Translations under genes and position numbers: made by a program
The notes under the pieces: model-generated
What the model was told of the DNA's origin: nothing
What the model saw: the letters and a program-made list of their open reading frames with translations, nothing else
Database searches by the model: none
Shown here: piece after piece, positions 23,968 to 32,156 of the stretch
Position numbering within the stretch: position 1 is the stretch's first letter
How the letters are laid out: each line of letters begins with the position of its first letter
Virus record (IMG/VR): IMGVR_UViG_3300017991_000064
Span: 1 to 64,000 of that record
Origin: a virus
DNA: 64,000 nt
Reading direction: 5' to 3' (one strand)

Positions 23968-24251
23968 TGGCCCTAGAAGCAACACAGAACTTACTCAATG
24001 CACTAACTTACATCGCTCTCGTTGTAGTAGGAATCTACATCCTTTACCAGATTAAACGATATTGTCAACTAAGACAAGGTTGGAGTATGAAGGATGATAT
24101 CATTGTGTATCGAGGCGAGAAGATAGATGAAGATGATATCTATCCAGGTGAACCCCCTGATGATAAGAAAAAATATTATGAGAAAGTATACATTACCATC
24201 AAAGGAACACCCTATTTCTTCTGGAGGAAAAAGCATGAACCCATTAAATGA
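23967..24251 (+). CDS. Single-span membrane protein
   Basis: 94 residues; the ATG at 23967 overlaps the previous stop (TGATG). Residues ~14-30 (YIALVVVGIYILYQI) form a transmembrane helix, followed by a charged cytoplasmic-type domain. Function unknown. Confidence 0.6.
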   Translation: MALEATQNLLNALTYIALVVVGIYILYQIKRYCQLRQGWSMKDDIIVYRGEKIDEDDIYPGEPPDDKKKYYEKVYITIKGTPYFFWRKKHEPIK

Positions 24252-24861
24252 TGACAAAGCAAAGAAATTCGTAGCGCAGGCTATGTTTCGTTCTGCACGT
24301 ATAGAGGTCCTTACCACTCTCATAGAGTATAACAGAATATCAATGGAGGTGTTCAATGAGAGAGCTAAGGATTTTCTTCCGCGAACATATCGAGATACAC
24401 TAGACATGATGGTAGATCACGATCTTATCACAGCTAGGGTATCCCCGAAGAGGAATCAAACATTTGTCTATCTCACGTCTGCTGGTACGAGTGAAGCAGA
24501 ACGTCTGGTACAATCTATGGAAACAAGTAAGGTGGTTGTATCAGAAATTCGACCAAGGGGTAGGTCTCTCCGTTCACTTGTTCAGGTTTATATTAATAGC
24601 ACTAAGGGAAAGTACTATCCTGGTTATTGGTTTACTAAACGTGGTGAGGAAGGAAAGAAAGTTATGATCACCAGATTAGTTCCGGAACCTGCGAAAGCGA
24701 GAAGATTCATTAATGATGACGCCTCAATAGTCATGTTTCGATTTGAGGATGATGATCAGGAGTATCCTCTCTCGCTAGGTGCTTTCATGTATTGGTATGA
24801 ATATGACGAAAATCAAAATGCCAATCCTGAAATCGATGAAAAGGAGACAAGCGAAACCTGA
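24235..24861 (+). CDS. Winged-helix DNA-binding protein
   Basis: 208 residues from MNPLNDDKAKK at 24235 (GGAGG nine bases upstream); the open frame to 24127 covers the neighbour. Residues ~10-85 read as a winged helix: RIEVLTTLIEY, RTYRDTLDMMVDHDLI (recognition helix) and a wing (RVSPKRNQTFVYLTSAG), similar to MarR/PadR-like proteins. The C-terminal ~120 residues are beta-rich and unknown. Palindromic operator-like sites lie 300-370 bases downstream; regulation of those sites by this protein is a guess. Confidence 0.65.
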   Translation: MNPLNDDKAKKFVAQAMFRSARIEVLTTLIEYNRISMEVFNERAKDFLPRTYRDTLDMMVDHDLITARVSPKRNQTFVYLTSAGTSEAERLVQSMETSKVVVSEIRPRGRSLRSLVQVYINSTKGKYYPGYWFTKRGEEGKKVMITRLVPEPAKARRFINDDASIVMFRFEDDDQEYPLSLGAFMYWYEYDENQNANPEIDEKETSET

Positions 24862-24869
24862 TTTTCTTA

Positions 24870-25165
24870 AATCTGTTCACCAGCGATGTAAGTCCGAACC
24901 CCTGGGAATTTGTTCCAAAGTGAACCCGGCACCCCGCGAGGAAAGAGTTTTGGGGCTATTGATTTCAGGTTGACCTATACCCAAGCGAGTCTACAAGATT
25001 AAGGTTTTGGAAGTTTGGACCTACAAATTAAAAATAAACCAAAATCTCATCACTCGCTATGTTGGCCGACCACCGGGTGAGGTGGATCAAAATGAACACC
25101 AAAACCCAACTAGAGAGCTGGAGGTAACTATTGATTTTCTTTGCGCATACGAGCCCACGCGGAAC
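24870..25165 (+). ncRNA. Second candidate structured RNA
   Basis: A gene-free stretch with ordered complementary segments: GTTCAC/GTGAAC (24875-24880 with 24920-24925) enclosing GGAA/TTCC; CCCC/GGGG (24932-24935 with 24952-24955); AGCGAGT/ACTCGCT (24984-24990 with 25052-25058) enclosing GGTTTTGG/CCAAAATC (25003-25010 with 25039-25046, one G-U valid on the plus strand); GTTGG/CCAAC (25061-25065 with 25106-25110) enclosing CCACC/GGTGG; and ATAC-GCCC/GGGC-GTAT at its end. The nested order and the wobble suggest a plus-strand RNA. It matches no family I know and is not similar to the element at 5267. Confidence 0.5.
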
Positions 25166-25171
25166 GGGCGT

Positions 25172-25234
25172 ATATGATACTAAAGTATCATATTAAACTA
25201 TACATAGTTTCATTATCATTCCACTATGCATAGT
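25172..25234. promoter_or_regulatory. Three palindromes, two of them repeats of ACTATRCATAGT
   Basis: A 10-bp inverted repeat (ATATGATACT, AA, AGTATCATAT; 25172-25193) is followed by ACTATACATAGT (25197-25208) and ACTATGCATAGT (25223-25234), which differ at one base and start 26 bases apart. This is the layout of a dimeric repressor or activator binding area. It lies upstream of the operon beginning at 25314. The first palindrome could also act as a hairpin in RNA. Confidence 0.65.
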
Positions 25235-25313
25235 TCTCTTCTAAATTTAGTTTTCAATCTTTTCCGCTCTACTTTACATTGATTGAGAAATGAAGGGAAG
25301 GTGATGTTAAATT
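25235..25313 (+). other. Leader of the 25314 gene
   Basis: About 80 AT-rich bases with no gene; ends with AAGGGAAGGTG, the ribosome site of 25314. No clear -10/-35 pair was found. Confidence 0.4.
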
Positions 25314-25526
25314 ATGACAGATCAAGAAAGAGTTCAATTGTTATTGCTCAACATCCAGTATAACCAGGTTAATCTCTGGACAATAGATCAGATGTTAAGA
25401 AAAAGGAGTACACATTCAAGGAGTGTAAAACGTATAATGTTAAATAGCTATGATGCATTAACAACACTAATTGTTAGTTTCTCAATTGCTCTCAGAACCT
25501 ATATTAAATTATTAGAAAGGAGTTAA
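25314..25526 (+). CDS. Small helical hypothetical protein
   Basis: 70 residues, Gln/Asn-rich start, then helical with a hydrophobic stretch (ALTTLIVSFSIAL). Start has AAGGTG upstream. No family recognised. Confidence 0.6.
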   Translation: MTDQERVQLLLLNIQYNQVNLWTIDQMLRKRSTHSRSVKRIMLNSYDALTTLIVSFSIALRTYIKLLERS

Positions 25527-25531
25527 AGGGT

Positions 25532-25720
25532 ATGTTAGTCAGGTGCTTTGATGGTATCTCCAGAAACTTTGTAAAGTTAGCTGGAAAGGTATACTGTAAT
25601 AGATGTGGAGCAAATGTTAGCTATAACAAGAAGGTAGAGTTTAATATGAGACACTCAGGCCAACTACTTGTACTGAAGAAACACATCTGCAAGGATCAAC
25701 TTAGCTTCCCTTTCCAGTAA
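25532..25720 (+). CDS. Small zinc-ribbon protein
   Basis: 62 residues; YCNRCG and a later HICK provide three Cys and a His. Five bases separate it from the preceding gene, and AGGAG precedes the ATG. Function unknown. Confidence 0.6.
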   Translation: MLVRCFDGISRNFVKLAGKVYCNRCGANVSYNKKVEFNMRHSGQLLVLKKHICKDQLSFPFQ

Positions 25721-25803
25721 CCTATCCATCGTTCGAATGTCATTCTTATTTTTCTTTTAATACAAAATCCAACCTAACATGTATCGATGTTGGTAGGGAA
25801 TGA

Positions 25804-25816
25804 AAGCCTTTTAATT
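25804..25816 (+). promoter_or_regulatory. AAGCCTTTTAATT motif upstream of 25843
   Basis: The same string occurs at 37715-37727 and, one base shorter, at 41613-41624; a close variant is near 53850. All are in gaps just before plus-strand genes. It may be part of a phage promoter. Confidence 0.35.
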
Positions 25817-25842
25817 ACTGAATAAACAGATTGGAGGATTGA

Positions 25843-26616
25843 ATGGCAAAGAAGAAGCGAAAGAAAACCAAACGCTCTAAGAAACACCCACTTCTACTTC
25901 AAGCACAGCAGGATCCTCAGGGACATCTGAACCAAACCAACACAGTCTATATTACAGATTGCTTCGGCTGGTTCTACAAGGAAGGCCACAGACAATGTAA
26001 GAAATGTCCAGATGCTGCTGAATGTGAATACCAGAAGAGGATGAACAAGTTAGCTATTAAGAAAGCAAAGGAAGCAGAAGCCAAAAGGAGGTCACTTCAC
26101 CCCAGTGAAATAGATATTCGGACTAATGTACAGGTCTCAAAACGAAAGGCCTCGAAAGAACAGAACCTCAGAATCATCAAAGAGTTAGACTACGAGTATC
26201 TTAAGGTAGGAGAAAGATATCTCATTATTCTAACTGCAGGCCATTATATAGAACACTCCAGAGATCTTCGTGTCCACCTCGGTATCTCATATCCAACTAT
26301 CAATACATCACCCATCAGTTACTGGAGAAGATGTAACTTCGGTTACTTCAAAATAAAACAATACAGACCCGATCCACACAATGATTCAGTAACAACCAGA
26401 ACTATCATCTACTCTCTCAGGCCCAGACTCAAGTTTGAAGAACAAGTAAAGACAGACAAGGAAGATTATAAAGAAAGGGTTCAGAGAGCAAAGACTCGAA
26501 AGCTCAGGGGGAAGGCTACAGATCCAGATGCTAAAAGAGAAAAGAGAAGGCAGAGAAGATTAGAACGAAAAAGACAGAGAGAAATGGAACAAGGAAAAGC
26601 CGGTGATGAAGAATAA
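25843..26616 (+). CDS. Basic protein with Cys cluster
   Basis: 257 residues. Polybasic N-terminus (KKKRKKTKRSKK), a Cys cluster (CKKCPDAAEC, residues ~52-61), an alpha/beta middle and a basic C-terminal helix. GGAGG precedes the ATG. The charge suggests nucleic-acid binding; no family recognised. Confidence 0.65.
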   Translation: MAKKKRKKTKRSKKHPLLLQAQQDPQGHLNQTNTVYITDCFGWFYKEGHRQCKKCPDAAECEYQKRMNKLAIKKAKEAEAKRRSLHPSEIDIRTNVQVSKRKASKEQNLRIIKELDYEYLKVGERYLIILTAGHYIEHSRDLRVHLGISYPTINTSPISYWRRCNFGYFKIKQYRPDPHNDSVTTRTIIYSLRPRLKFEEQVKTDKEDYKERVQRAKTRKLRGKATDPDAKREKRRQRRLERKRQREMEQGKAGDEE

Positions 26617-26746
26617 AAATTTGTCCATAGAGATCCATTGGAAAATCGATCCTGTGGGAATCCACTTGGGAGATCACGAAATAAAATCTAGGTATCAAAT
26701 TTTCATTCTGGCACCCCCAATTATTTTAACAAAAAGGAATTAAATT
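26617..26746 (+). other. Intergenic stretch with possible hairpin
   Basis: 130 bases without a gene. GATCCTGTGG and a partly complementary CCACTTGGGAGATC form an imperfect hairpin near 26648-26676. No T-run follows. Confidence 0.35.
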
Positions 26747-27073
26747 ATGGCTTGGAGGGAAAGAAAGGTTCGTCTTCTTGAAAAACCTAAGATACGACTC
26801 ACCATCAAACTAATCGATAAGAAACACAGGATATACGGTTTGTACTACCATATCAATAAGTACAAGCAGTTATTCTGCGTATCTTCTGGAAAAGAAGGGA
26901 AAGAGTGGCAAGAGAAGCTACGACGAATCTTACTTAAAGACCCTGAGTGGAAGAAAGCTATCCTTTATGATATTAAGCAATCAGCACTGAGTAGAAAAGA
27001 AAATATACGCAGGAATGTTAAGAAGTGGGGTATTAAGTACGAGATCTATAAGGTAAAAAAGAAAAGGAGTTAA
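26747..27073 (+). CDS. Small basic hypothetical protein
   Basis: 108 residues, Lys/Arg-rich with a beta-strand start (IRLTIKLIDKKHRIYGLYYH) and a helical end. AAGGAATT precedes the ATG. No family recognised. Confidence 0.6.
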   Translation: MAWRERKVRLLEKPKIRLTIKLIDKKHRIYGLYYHINKYKQLFCVSSGKEGKEWQEKLRRILLKDPEWKKAILYDIKQSALSRKENIRRNVKKWGIKYEIYKVKKKRS

Positions 27074-27075
27074 CA

Positions 27076-27234
27076 ATGACAGAACAGTATCAGATTCGGA
27101 AAGGTGAGAAACTTCAGTGGTCCCTGTGGGTGAGAACCAAACATGGGTGGACTGTATTAGAAGAGAATGATAGTCACGAGATTCTTCAGAAGAAGTTGAG
27201 GTCTATCAAAGAGCGTAAGAATATCAAGGGCTGA
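27076..27234 (+). CDS. Small hypothetical protein
   Basis: 52 residues from an ATG with AAGGAG eight bases upstream, filling the gap before the exonuclease gene. Pattern WSLWVRTKHGWTVLEEN then a helix, as in small phage proteins of unknown role. The gene at 28557 has a similar short layout. Confidence 0.6.
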   Translation: MTEQYQIRKGEKLQWSLWVRTKHGWTVLEENDSHEILQKKLRSIKERKNIKG

Positions 27235-27236
27235 TC

Positions 27237-28193
27237 ATGTCCGGCATCCCAATCAAAATCAAAGGCTTCGATACAGAGTGGGTCCCAGCAAAGGGTACTG
27301 AAGTGTGGTTGATTGATTGTTCCTTCTACTTCTACCGTAGCTTCTATAAGATGCCTGAGCTACAATTCAATGGTATAGGTACCGGTCATATCTATGGACT
27401 CGGTCAACTACTCATGCATCTTTACAAGAGGTATCAAAAGAATGATAAGGTTGTTGGAATAATTCTCTTTGATACTAAAGCAACTAGACGACTAGAGCTA
27501 TTCCCCAAGTACAAGAAAGGTAAGAAGAGAGTACAACGAAAGAAGGATAGGCCTACTCCAAAGTTCTGGTTGAATCAGGAACTGTATGAACAGATGATCT
27601 CTGTCGTTCCAGGATGTTACTGGGCAAAGGAAGAGGGGTTAGAAGCAGATGACCTCATTGCCTATTTGATAAAATCACTTGTAGAATACCGCGAGGTCAA
27701 GAGAGTGAATATCATAACCAACGATTATGATATCATATACCTAGCTAATCTTGATCAACGGCTGAAGTTCTATGAAAAGATTGGTGGAGAGTTTGATCCC
27801 CAACATAGAGTATATAAGAAACACAAGTTGGATGACCTCAGTTTAATTCCCTGGTTCAAAATGCTGTATGGAGATGAGTCAGATAACATTCCGCAGTTAT
27901 TCGATAAAAGAACCACAAAGAAAATCATCGCTGTGTGGAAAGAAAAGGGTAGGATGAAGAAGTGCCACCCTGATTTACACAAAGAAGAAGTTCTAGCACA
28001 ACTCAAACTAAACAAACAACTCATTTCTCACATGGATCCTAATGAAAACTTCTGCTTACAATCTTCCAAGGTGGAACACCTTTCATTAGTCAGAGATTTG
28101 CAGAAGCTCGGATTATTAAAGTTTATGTCCTTTATATTACATAATCACCTCATTGAAGTATCCCCACAAGACATGAGGAGAAAGTTCAAATGA
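27237..28193 (+). CDS. 5'-3' exonuclease / flap endonuclease (FEN, T4 RNase H-like)
   Basis: 318 residues. Metal-binding motifs of the FEN family are in order: WLIDCSFYFYRSF (~26), LFDTKATRRLELFPKYKKGK (~82-101), EGLEADDLIAYLI (~138), ITNDYDIIYLA (~159) and the helix-hairpin-helix lead YGDESDNIPQL (~216). The enzyme removes RNA primers and flaps during lagging-strand synthesis. It opens the replication operon and is followed within a few bases by further genes. Usual length for phage enzymes is about 300 residues, so it looks complete. Confidence 0.9.
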   Translation: MSGIPIKIKGFDTEWVPAKGTEVWLIDCSFYFYRSFYKMPELQFNGIGTGHIYGLGQLLMHLYKRYQKNDKVVGIILFDTKATRRLELFPKYKKGKKRVQRKKDRPTPKFWLNQELYEQMISVVPGCYWAKEEGLEADDLIAYLIKSLVEYREVKRVNIITNDYDIIYLANLDQRLKFYEKIGGEFDPQHRVYKKHKLDDLSLIPWFKMLYGDESDNIPQLFDKRTTKKIIAVWKEKGRMKKCHPDLHKEEVLAQLKLNKQLISHMDPNENFCLQSSKVEHLSLVRDLQKLGLLKFMSFILHNHLIEVSPQDMRRKFK

Positions 28194-28657
28194 CACAGAA
28201 ACCAATCTTGCAGAAAGTGAAGATTCCCAGAGAAAAATCAATGTTAGAGTACCTAACAACACACCAGGAGTCTTTGGTAACATTAGATGAATATGAGCTA
28301 TCCTTAGTTTCTCCAAGTGTTATCATACTCTGCGATCAACTTATTTATCTCAATATTGTGAAAGCAAATGCTAAGGAAGGATGGATTGAGATTATGAGTT
28401 TAGTAACTGATAGCAATGGAGAACCTAAACGAACCAGGGTCAACAGGATTGAGGGTACGGTAGTTATCTTCTACCTGTTTGAGGGTACGCTTATTACAAA
28501 GGATGCCCTGGAAATGATAAAGGATGAAAAAGGAAAGATAACATTAAAGGAGGACAATGATGTGCCCAGTAGTCGAAAAGGTAAACATGAAGCAGAGGAA
28601 CAAGGGATACCGGCCAAAGAAAGAGTACCCACAAGGGACGGACAAACAGTCCACTGA
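28190..28657 (+). CDS. Hypothetical protein
   Basis: 155 residues; ATGA overlap with the exonuclease. Beta-rich core (VIILCDQLIYLNIVK) and a charged tail. The last 100 bases overlap the next gene in another frame, so the tail may be unimportant. No family recognised. Confidence 0.6.
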   Translation: MTQKPILQKVKIPREKSMLEYLTTHQESLVTLDEYELSLVSPSVIILCDQLIYLNIVKANAKEGWIEIMSLVTDSNGEPKRTRVNRIEGTVVIFYLFEGTLITKDALEMIKDEKGKITLKEDNDVPSSRKGKHEAEEQGIPAKERVPTRDGQTVH

Positions 28658-28862
28658 ACAACAGAGGCCGTTTCATTTCTCTGTGTTCATTCTCCTGCAG
28701 AATGGTAAGTATCTTACTACCATGAAAACCAGAGAGGCAGCTGAAGCTTACATTGCTGAGGAGTATCCTAACTACGAGTACAATGAGAAACTCAAGTTGT
28801 GGGTTAACCAGAAGAGCAAGCGGTATAAGATTAATATCATAGAGGAGAAGTTTGATGGCTGA
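28557..28862 (+). CDS. Small hypothetical protein, long overlap
   Basis: 101 residues; AAGGAGG lies 4-7 bases before paired ATGs at 28557 and 28560, so the 100-base overlap with the previous gene seems real. Pattern FSVFILLQNGKYLTTMKTREAAEAYI, a strand-strand-helix unit. Role unknown. Confidence 0.6.
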   Translation: MMCPVVEKVNMKQRNKGYRPKKEYPQGTDKQSTEQQRPFHFSVFILLQNGKYLTTMKTREAAEAYIAEEYPNYEYNEKLKLWVNQKSKRYKINIIEEKFDG

Positions 28863-29334
28863 TGATACCAAAACAGGAAAGTACCGTGGGAGAAAGAAGG
28901 ATGTGGCCAAGTTGGCTAAATACTCGGTAGATGACTACGAGTTCAAGTTTCGTGGTGAGATCATTGATTTCAACATCTTCATCAACATGGATATCACTGA
29001 CATACACAATAAAGAATTGATCATTCAGCAAATGAATTACTACGGATCAATGGTTAAGATGCTCCTTCCTATTTACAACCAGAAGATTGCCAGAGTTGAG
29101 GTAAAGAAAGGTAAATGGTGGGCTGAGGCGTATCATAAGGTACGTTTAAGGATGGAGAAGAAAGGGATTGATGTTACAGAGAAGATGTTATCTAATGCTT
29201 TAATTGCAGATGTAGACTATCAAACCCTTCTGGAGAAGCTACATAAACTCAAGTATAAATACAATTTGCTGGAAGCATTGAATAACATTGTGTTCATGAG
29301 AGAGAAGCTTCTCAACATGCACTACAGGGTTTAA
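28855..29334 (+). CDS. Helical protein preceding RecA
   Basis: 159 residues; start overlaps the upstream stop (ATGGCTGA). Basic N-terminus, then long helices with many Lys/Tyr (IIQQMNYYGSMVKMLLPIYN). Position directly before RecA suggests a recombination accessory, but no motif supports that. No family recognised. Confidence 0.6.
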   Translation: MADDTKTGKYRGRKKDVAKLAKYSVDDYEFKFRGEIIDFNIFINMDITDIHNKELIIQQMNYYGSMVKMLLPIYNQKIARVEVKKGKWWAEAYHKVRLRMEKKGIDVTEKMLSNALIADVDYQTLLEKLHKLKYKYNLLEALNNIVFMREKLLNMHYRV

Positions 29335-29346
29335 GGAGTTACATTA

Positions 29347-30309
29347 ATGAAATCGATTAAATCGTCCTTTGAGAAGTACCAAGAGAGTCCCAGGCTTCAT
29401 TCCTCATCACTCTACATGACTGCCAAACTTAATAGCGGACCACCTAAGGGCCGAGTAATAGAGATATTCGGGCAGGAAGCATCTGGAAAAACTTATGTAG
29501 CACTGGACCTGGGTGTTCAGGGTCTACGAGAGTATAAGAAAGCAATACTTCGCTTTTATGATTGTGAGTTTGCTTTTACTCATGATTTCATCAAACCCCA
29601 TATCAACAAACCCTATATGGATCGATTCTTTCTTCATCAGAATAATGTAGCTGAACAAGTGCTCCCTGAGATTGAGAAAAATATGAAGAAGGATATAGAG
29701 AAGGGTTTCATTCCCATCGTTATTGTTGACAGCATAGCAGCACTAGCTACCGATGCAGAGATGGGTATGGAGGAATATGAAAGGAAAGCAAACTTTGATT
29801 TCCAAAAGTTCATGGGGTTGTTCCTAAAGAAGAATATCGGTACGAATATCAGACACGGTTGGTTAATTCTTATTAACCAGGTTCGTACCGAGATTTCCAT
29901 GAATAAGTTCGTCAAAGAACACCCGGATGGAATTGTTACCCCAGGTGGTAAAGCAATTAGATTCTATGCTTCACTTAGACTCTACCTGAAAGCAATGAGT
30001 AAATCAAAAATGAAAAAAGAATTTGGCAAGAAGGTAGATTCATATCATGGTATCAGAGTTAAGATTGAGAAGACCAAGTTCGGAAGGAAAACTACCTTCT
30101 ACATGAAAGTGAATGAGGACCTTCTTCTAGATGCTCATCATGGACTGGATGAACTATTGACAGAGGCTGGGGTTATCATCTCTAGACAGAAGGGTCTTTA
30201 CTCTCTACGAAATAAACCGGATAAGAAGTATCGTTGGAATCAACTGTGTCAGATGCTTTTAACTGATAAGAACAAACCAAAGGTTCTAAAAGCTCTAGGT
30301 CTTCAATGA
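29347..30309 (+). CDS. RecA/UvsX-family recombinase
   Basis: 320 residues. The Walker A motif is EIFGQEASGKTYVAL (~39-53), Walker B is IPIVIVDSIAALATDAEMG (~121), and a later LILINQVRTEISMNKF plus PGGKAIRFYASLRL match RecA loop and L2-adjacent segments. It catalyses strand exchange and recombination-dependent replication. AAGGAG is nine bases upstream of the start. Length is typical, and neighbours (exonuclease, SSB) fit a recombination module. No intron or intein interrupts it. Confidence 0.92.
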   Translation: MKSIKSSFEKYQESPRLHSSSLYMTAKLNSGPPKGRVIEIFGQEASGKTYVALDLGVQGLREYKKAILRFYDCEFAFTHDFIKPHINKPYMDRFFLHQNNVAEQVLPEIEKNMKKDIEKGFIPIVIVDSIAALATDAEMGMEEYERKANFDFQKFMGLFLKKNIGTNIRHGWLILINQVRTEISMNKFVKEHPDGIVTPGGKAIRFYASLRLYLKAMSKSKMKKEFGKKVDSYHGIRVKIEKTKFGRKTTFYMKVNEDLLLDAHHGLDELLTEAGVIISRQKGLYSLRNKPDKKYRWNQLCQMLLTDKNKPKVLKALGLQ

Positions 30310-30359
30310 TCTAGACTTATTTGTGTTACTTTCATTACTACATTAAACAGGAGGATTGA

Positions 30360-31373
30360 ATGTCAAAGAGCAAGAAGAAGAAGGGAAAGAAGAAGGGAAA
30401 CTCCGCTTATGAAAGAGCAATGGGAGCTTACCAGAAACTCAGAGAGCAGGGTAAGGGAAGATATAAAGAGGTACTGAAGAGTCTTCCTGTTGGGTCTACT
30501 TATCTGAAGATCGGAGACTGGAATGAAGCATCCTGCGGTTTCTACGAGTACCTTCCTTTCCATCAAGTAAAACAAGGTTCCAAAGAGTTTCCTCAGCTCT
30601 GTCAGAGTTTTTTCGAAGAAGAATGTGTTCAGTGTGAAGAGGGTAATACTAATACCAGAACAAAGTATGCTGTGATTGCCCTAGTGAAAAACAAGAAGCT
30701 GGGTTTGAATTTCGATAAACCTAGGCTTGTCCTCCTGACTCAGAAAGCTATGGTTCAGCTTAACACTCTTTTCTTCGGTGGAGATGAGGAAGATGATGAC
30801 GATGATCTTGACAAGCTCTACGACTTTGATGAGTACATCAATACTGAACGCAAGAGCAAGATCATTAAGATCACTAGAGTTGGAGAGAAGAAAAACGATA
30901 CTACCTATACGGTAAAACCGATTGACGACAAGATGCAGACCTTTGACAAGGAAGCCATCGAACTCCTCCAGGAATGGATCAATAACAGTGATGAAAAGCT
31001 CGAAGCTCTGTATAGAGTAACTGATGACGATACAGAGGATGATGACGATGAAGATGAGGGAAAGAAGAAAAAGTCGAAGAAGAAACCAAAGAAGGGAAAG
31101 AAGAAAGTAAAAGATGAAGAGGACGACGACGATGAGGACCTCGATGATCTTGTTGATGATGAGGGTGATGATGACGACGACCCGGATGAAGAAGAAGATC
31201 TAGACGAGGATGATGATGACGACGAGGATGAAGAGGAGGAAAAGCCTAAAAGCAAGAGGAAGAAGTCAAAGAAATCCAAGGACAAGAAGAAGTCAAAAAA
31301 GAAGAAACGCAACAAGGTAGATGAGGATGACGACGATGATGAAGACGATGATGACATCGATTTGGAGGATTAA
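30360..31373 (+). CDS. Single-stranded DNA-binding protein, gp32-like
   Basis: 337 residues. N-terminal basic segment, then an OB-fold-like core: SLPVGSTYLKIGDWNEASCG and YLPFHQV, with a Cys pair (CVQC) and His/Cys candidates for a zinc knuckle like gp32. The last ~110 residues are alternating Asp/Glu and Lys runs, a long version of the acidic tail that SSBs use to recruit partners. The gene lies just after RecA. Identification rests on layout and context more than on a diagnostic motif. Confidence 0.6.
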   Translation: MSKSKKKKGKKKGNSAYERAMGAYQKLREQGKGRYKEVLKSLPVGSTYLKIGDWNEASCGFYEYLPFHQVKQGSKEFPQLCQSFFEEECVQCEEGNTNTRTKYAVIALVKNKKLGLNFDKPRLVLLTQKAMVQLNTLFFGGDEEDDDDDLDKLYDFDEYINTERKSKIIKITRVGEKKNDTTYTVKPIDDKMQTFDKEAIELLQEWINNSDEKLEALYRVTDDDTEDDDDEDEGKKKKSKKKPKKGKKKVKDEEDDDDEDLDDLVDDEGDDDDDPDEEEDLDEDDDDDEDEEEEKPKSKRKKSKKSKDKKKSKKKKRNKVDEDDDDDEDDDDIDLED

Positions 31374-31375
31374 GC

Positions 31376-32107
31376 ATGAGGTTGTTTGATAATACTAATG
31401 AACTCATTAGCGAAATCCTTCGAGACTTCCATGAGATTGCAACAACCAACGACCAGGTAATAACTAAAAGTTTCCAGAACCAGGTGGGGTCTTTTGAAAC
31501 CAAGGAACTCTTCAACTACTTCTACTCCTTGTTAAGTTTTGAGGATATCAAAGAAATCTTTCTCTTTGATGCTAGAAACCTAGCATACTGTGAGCAGGAG
31601 TTCAAAGACAGGTTATGTGAATGCCTCAACCCGGGAGAGTCATACAAACTTCGTCCAGATGTCTGGAAACCATTCCTTAATGCTGATGGTCTCAATGGCA
31701 GATTCGATTATACCTACTCTGAAAGAATCGGTGGTACCAGAGTGGGTCATATCATCAGAACATTGAGCAATGATTCTGGAAGTAGACAAGCATTCCTTCC
31801 CATCTTCTGGCAAACAGATATGATCTTTACTGGTGGTGCTCAAAGGATCCCATGTTCTCTGGGTTATCAGTTTAACATCAGGCAAGGTAAACTCCATCTC
31901 ACGTACCTGCAGAGAAGTTGTGACTTTGTGACCCACTGGGCGAATGATGTTTACATGGCCTGGAAGATGTTAGAGTTCGTAGCTGAACAACTCCAGGTTC
32001 CCGTGGGTTACTTCCATCACATGATCATATCTTTCCATATCTACAAAACGGACGTGGAAAGATTCCAAGAAGCATACTACACACTCATTGGTCAACAACA
32101 GAGCTGA
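31376..32107 (+). CDS. ThyA-fold dCMP hydroxymethylase-like enzyme
   Basis: 243 residues. From Cys160 to Tyr223 the sequence aligns without a gap to E. coli thymidylate synthase: PC (nucleophile Cys160), then exactly 19 residues on YLQRSCD (Arg180, Ser181, Asp183), and FHIY (His221, Tyr223). The position of TS Asn177, which selects dUMP, is Asp191 here (WANDV). T4 dCMP hydroxymethylase has Asp at this place, so dCMP is the likely substrate and 5-hydroxymethyl-dCMP the likely product. The PCH histidine is Ser. A separate ThyX (51091) supplies dTMP. Neighbouring pyrophosphatase, kinase and polymerase fit a modified-cytosine pathway. Confidence 0.7.
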   Translation: MRLFDNTNELISEILRDFHEIATTNDQVITKSFQNQVGSFETKELFNYFYSLLSFEDIKEIFLFDARNLAYCEQEFKDRLCECLNPGESYKLRPDVWKPFLNADGLNGRFDYTYSERIGGTRVGHIIRTLSNDSGSRQAFLPIFWQTDMIFTGGAQRIPCSLGYQFNIRQGKLHLTYLQRSCDFVTHWANDVYMAWKMLEFVAEQLQVPVGYFHHMIISFHIYKTDVERFQEAYYTLIGQQQS

Positions 32108-32156
32108 TACAATATGAGTAAAACTAAAGACAACACAAGGGGAGGCAAATAATAAG

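Noticed and set aside
30905-31357. Ser/Phe-rich minus-strand frame
   Set aside because: It is the mirror of Asp/Glu and Lys runs in the SSB-like gene; no ribosome site and low complexity.
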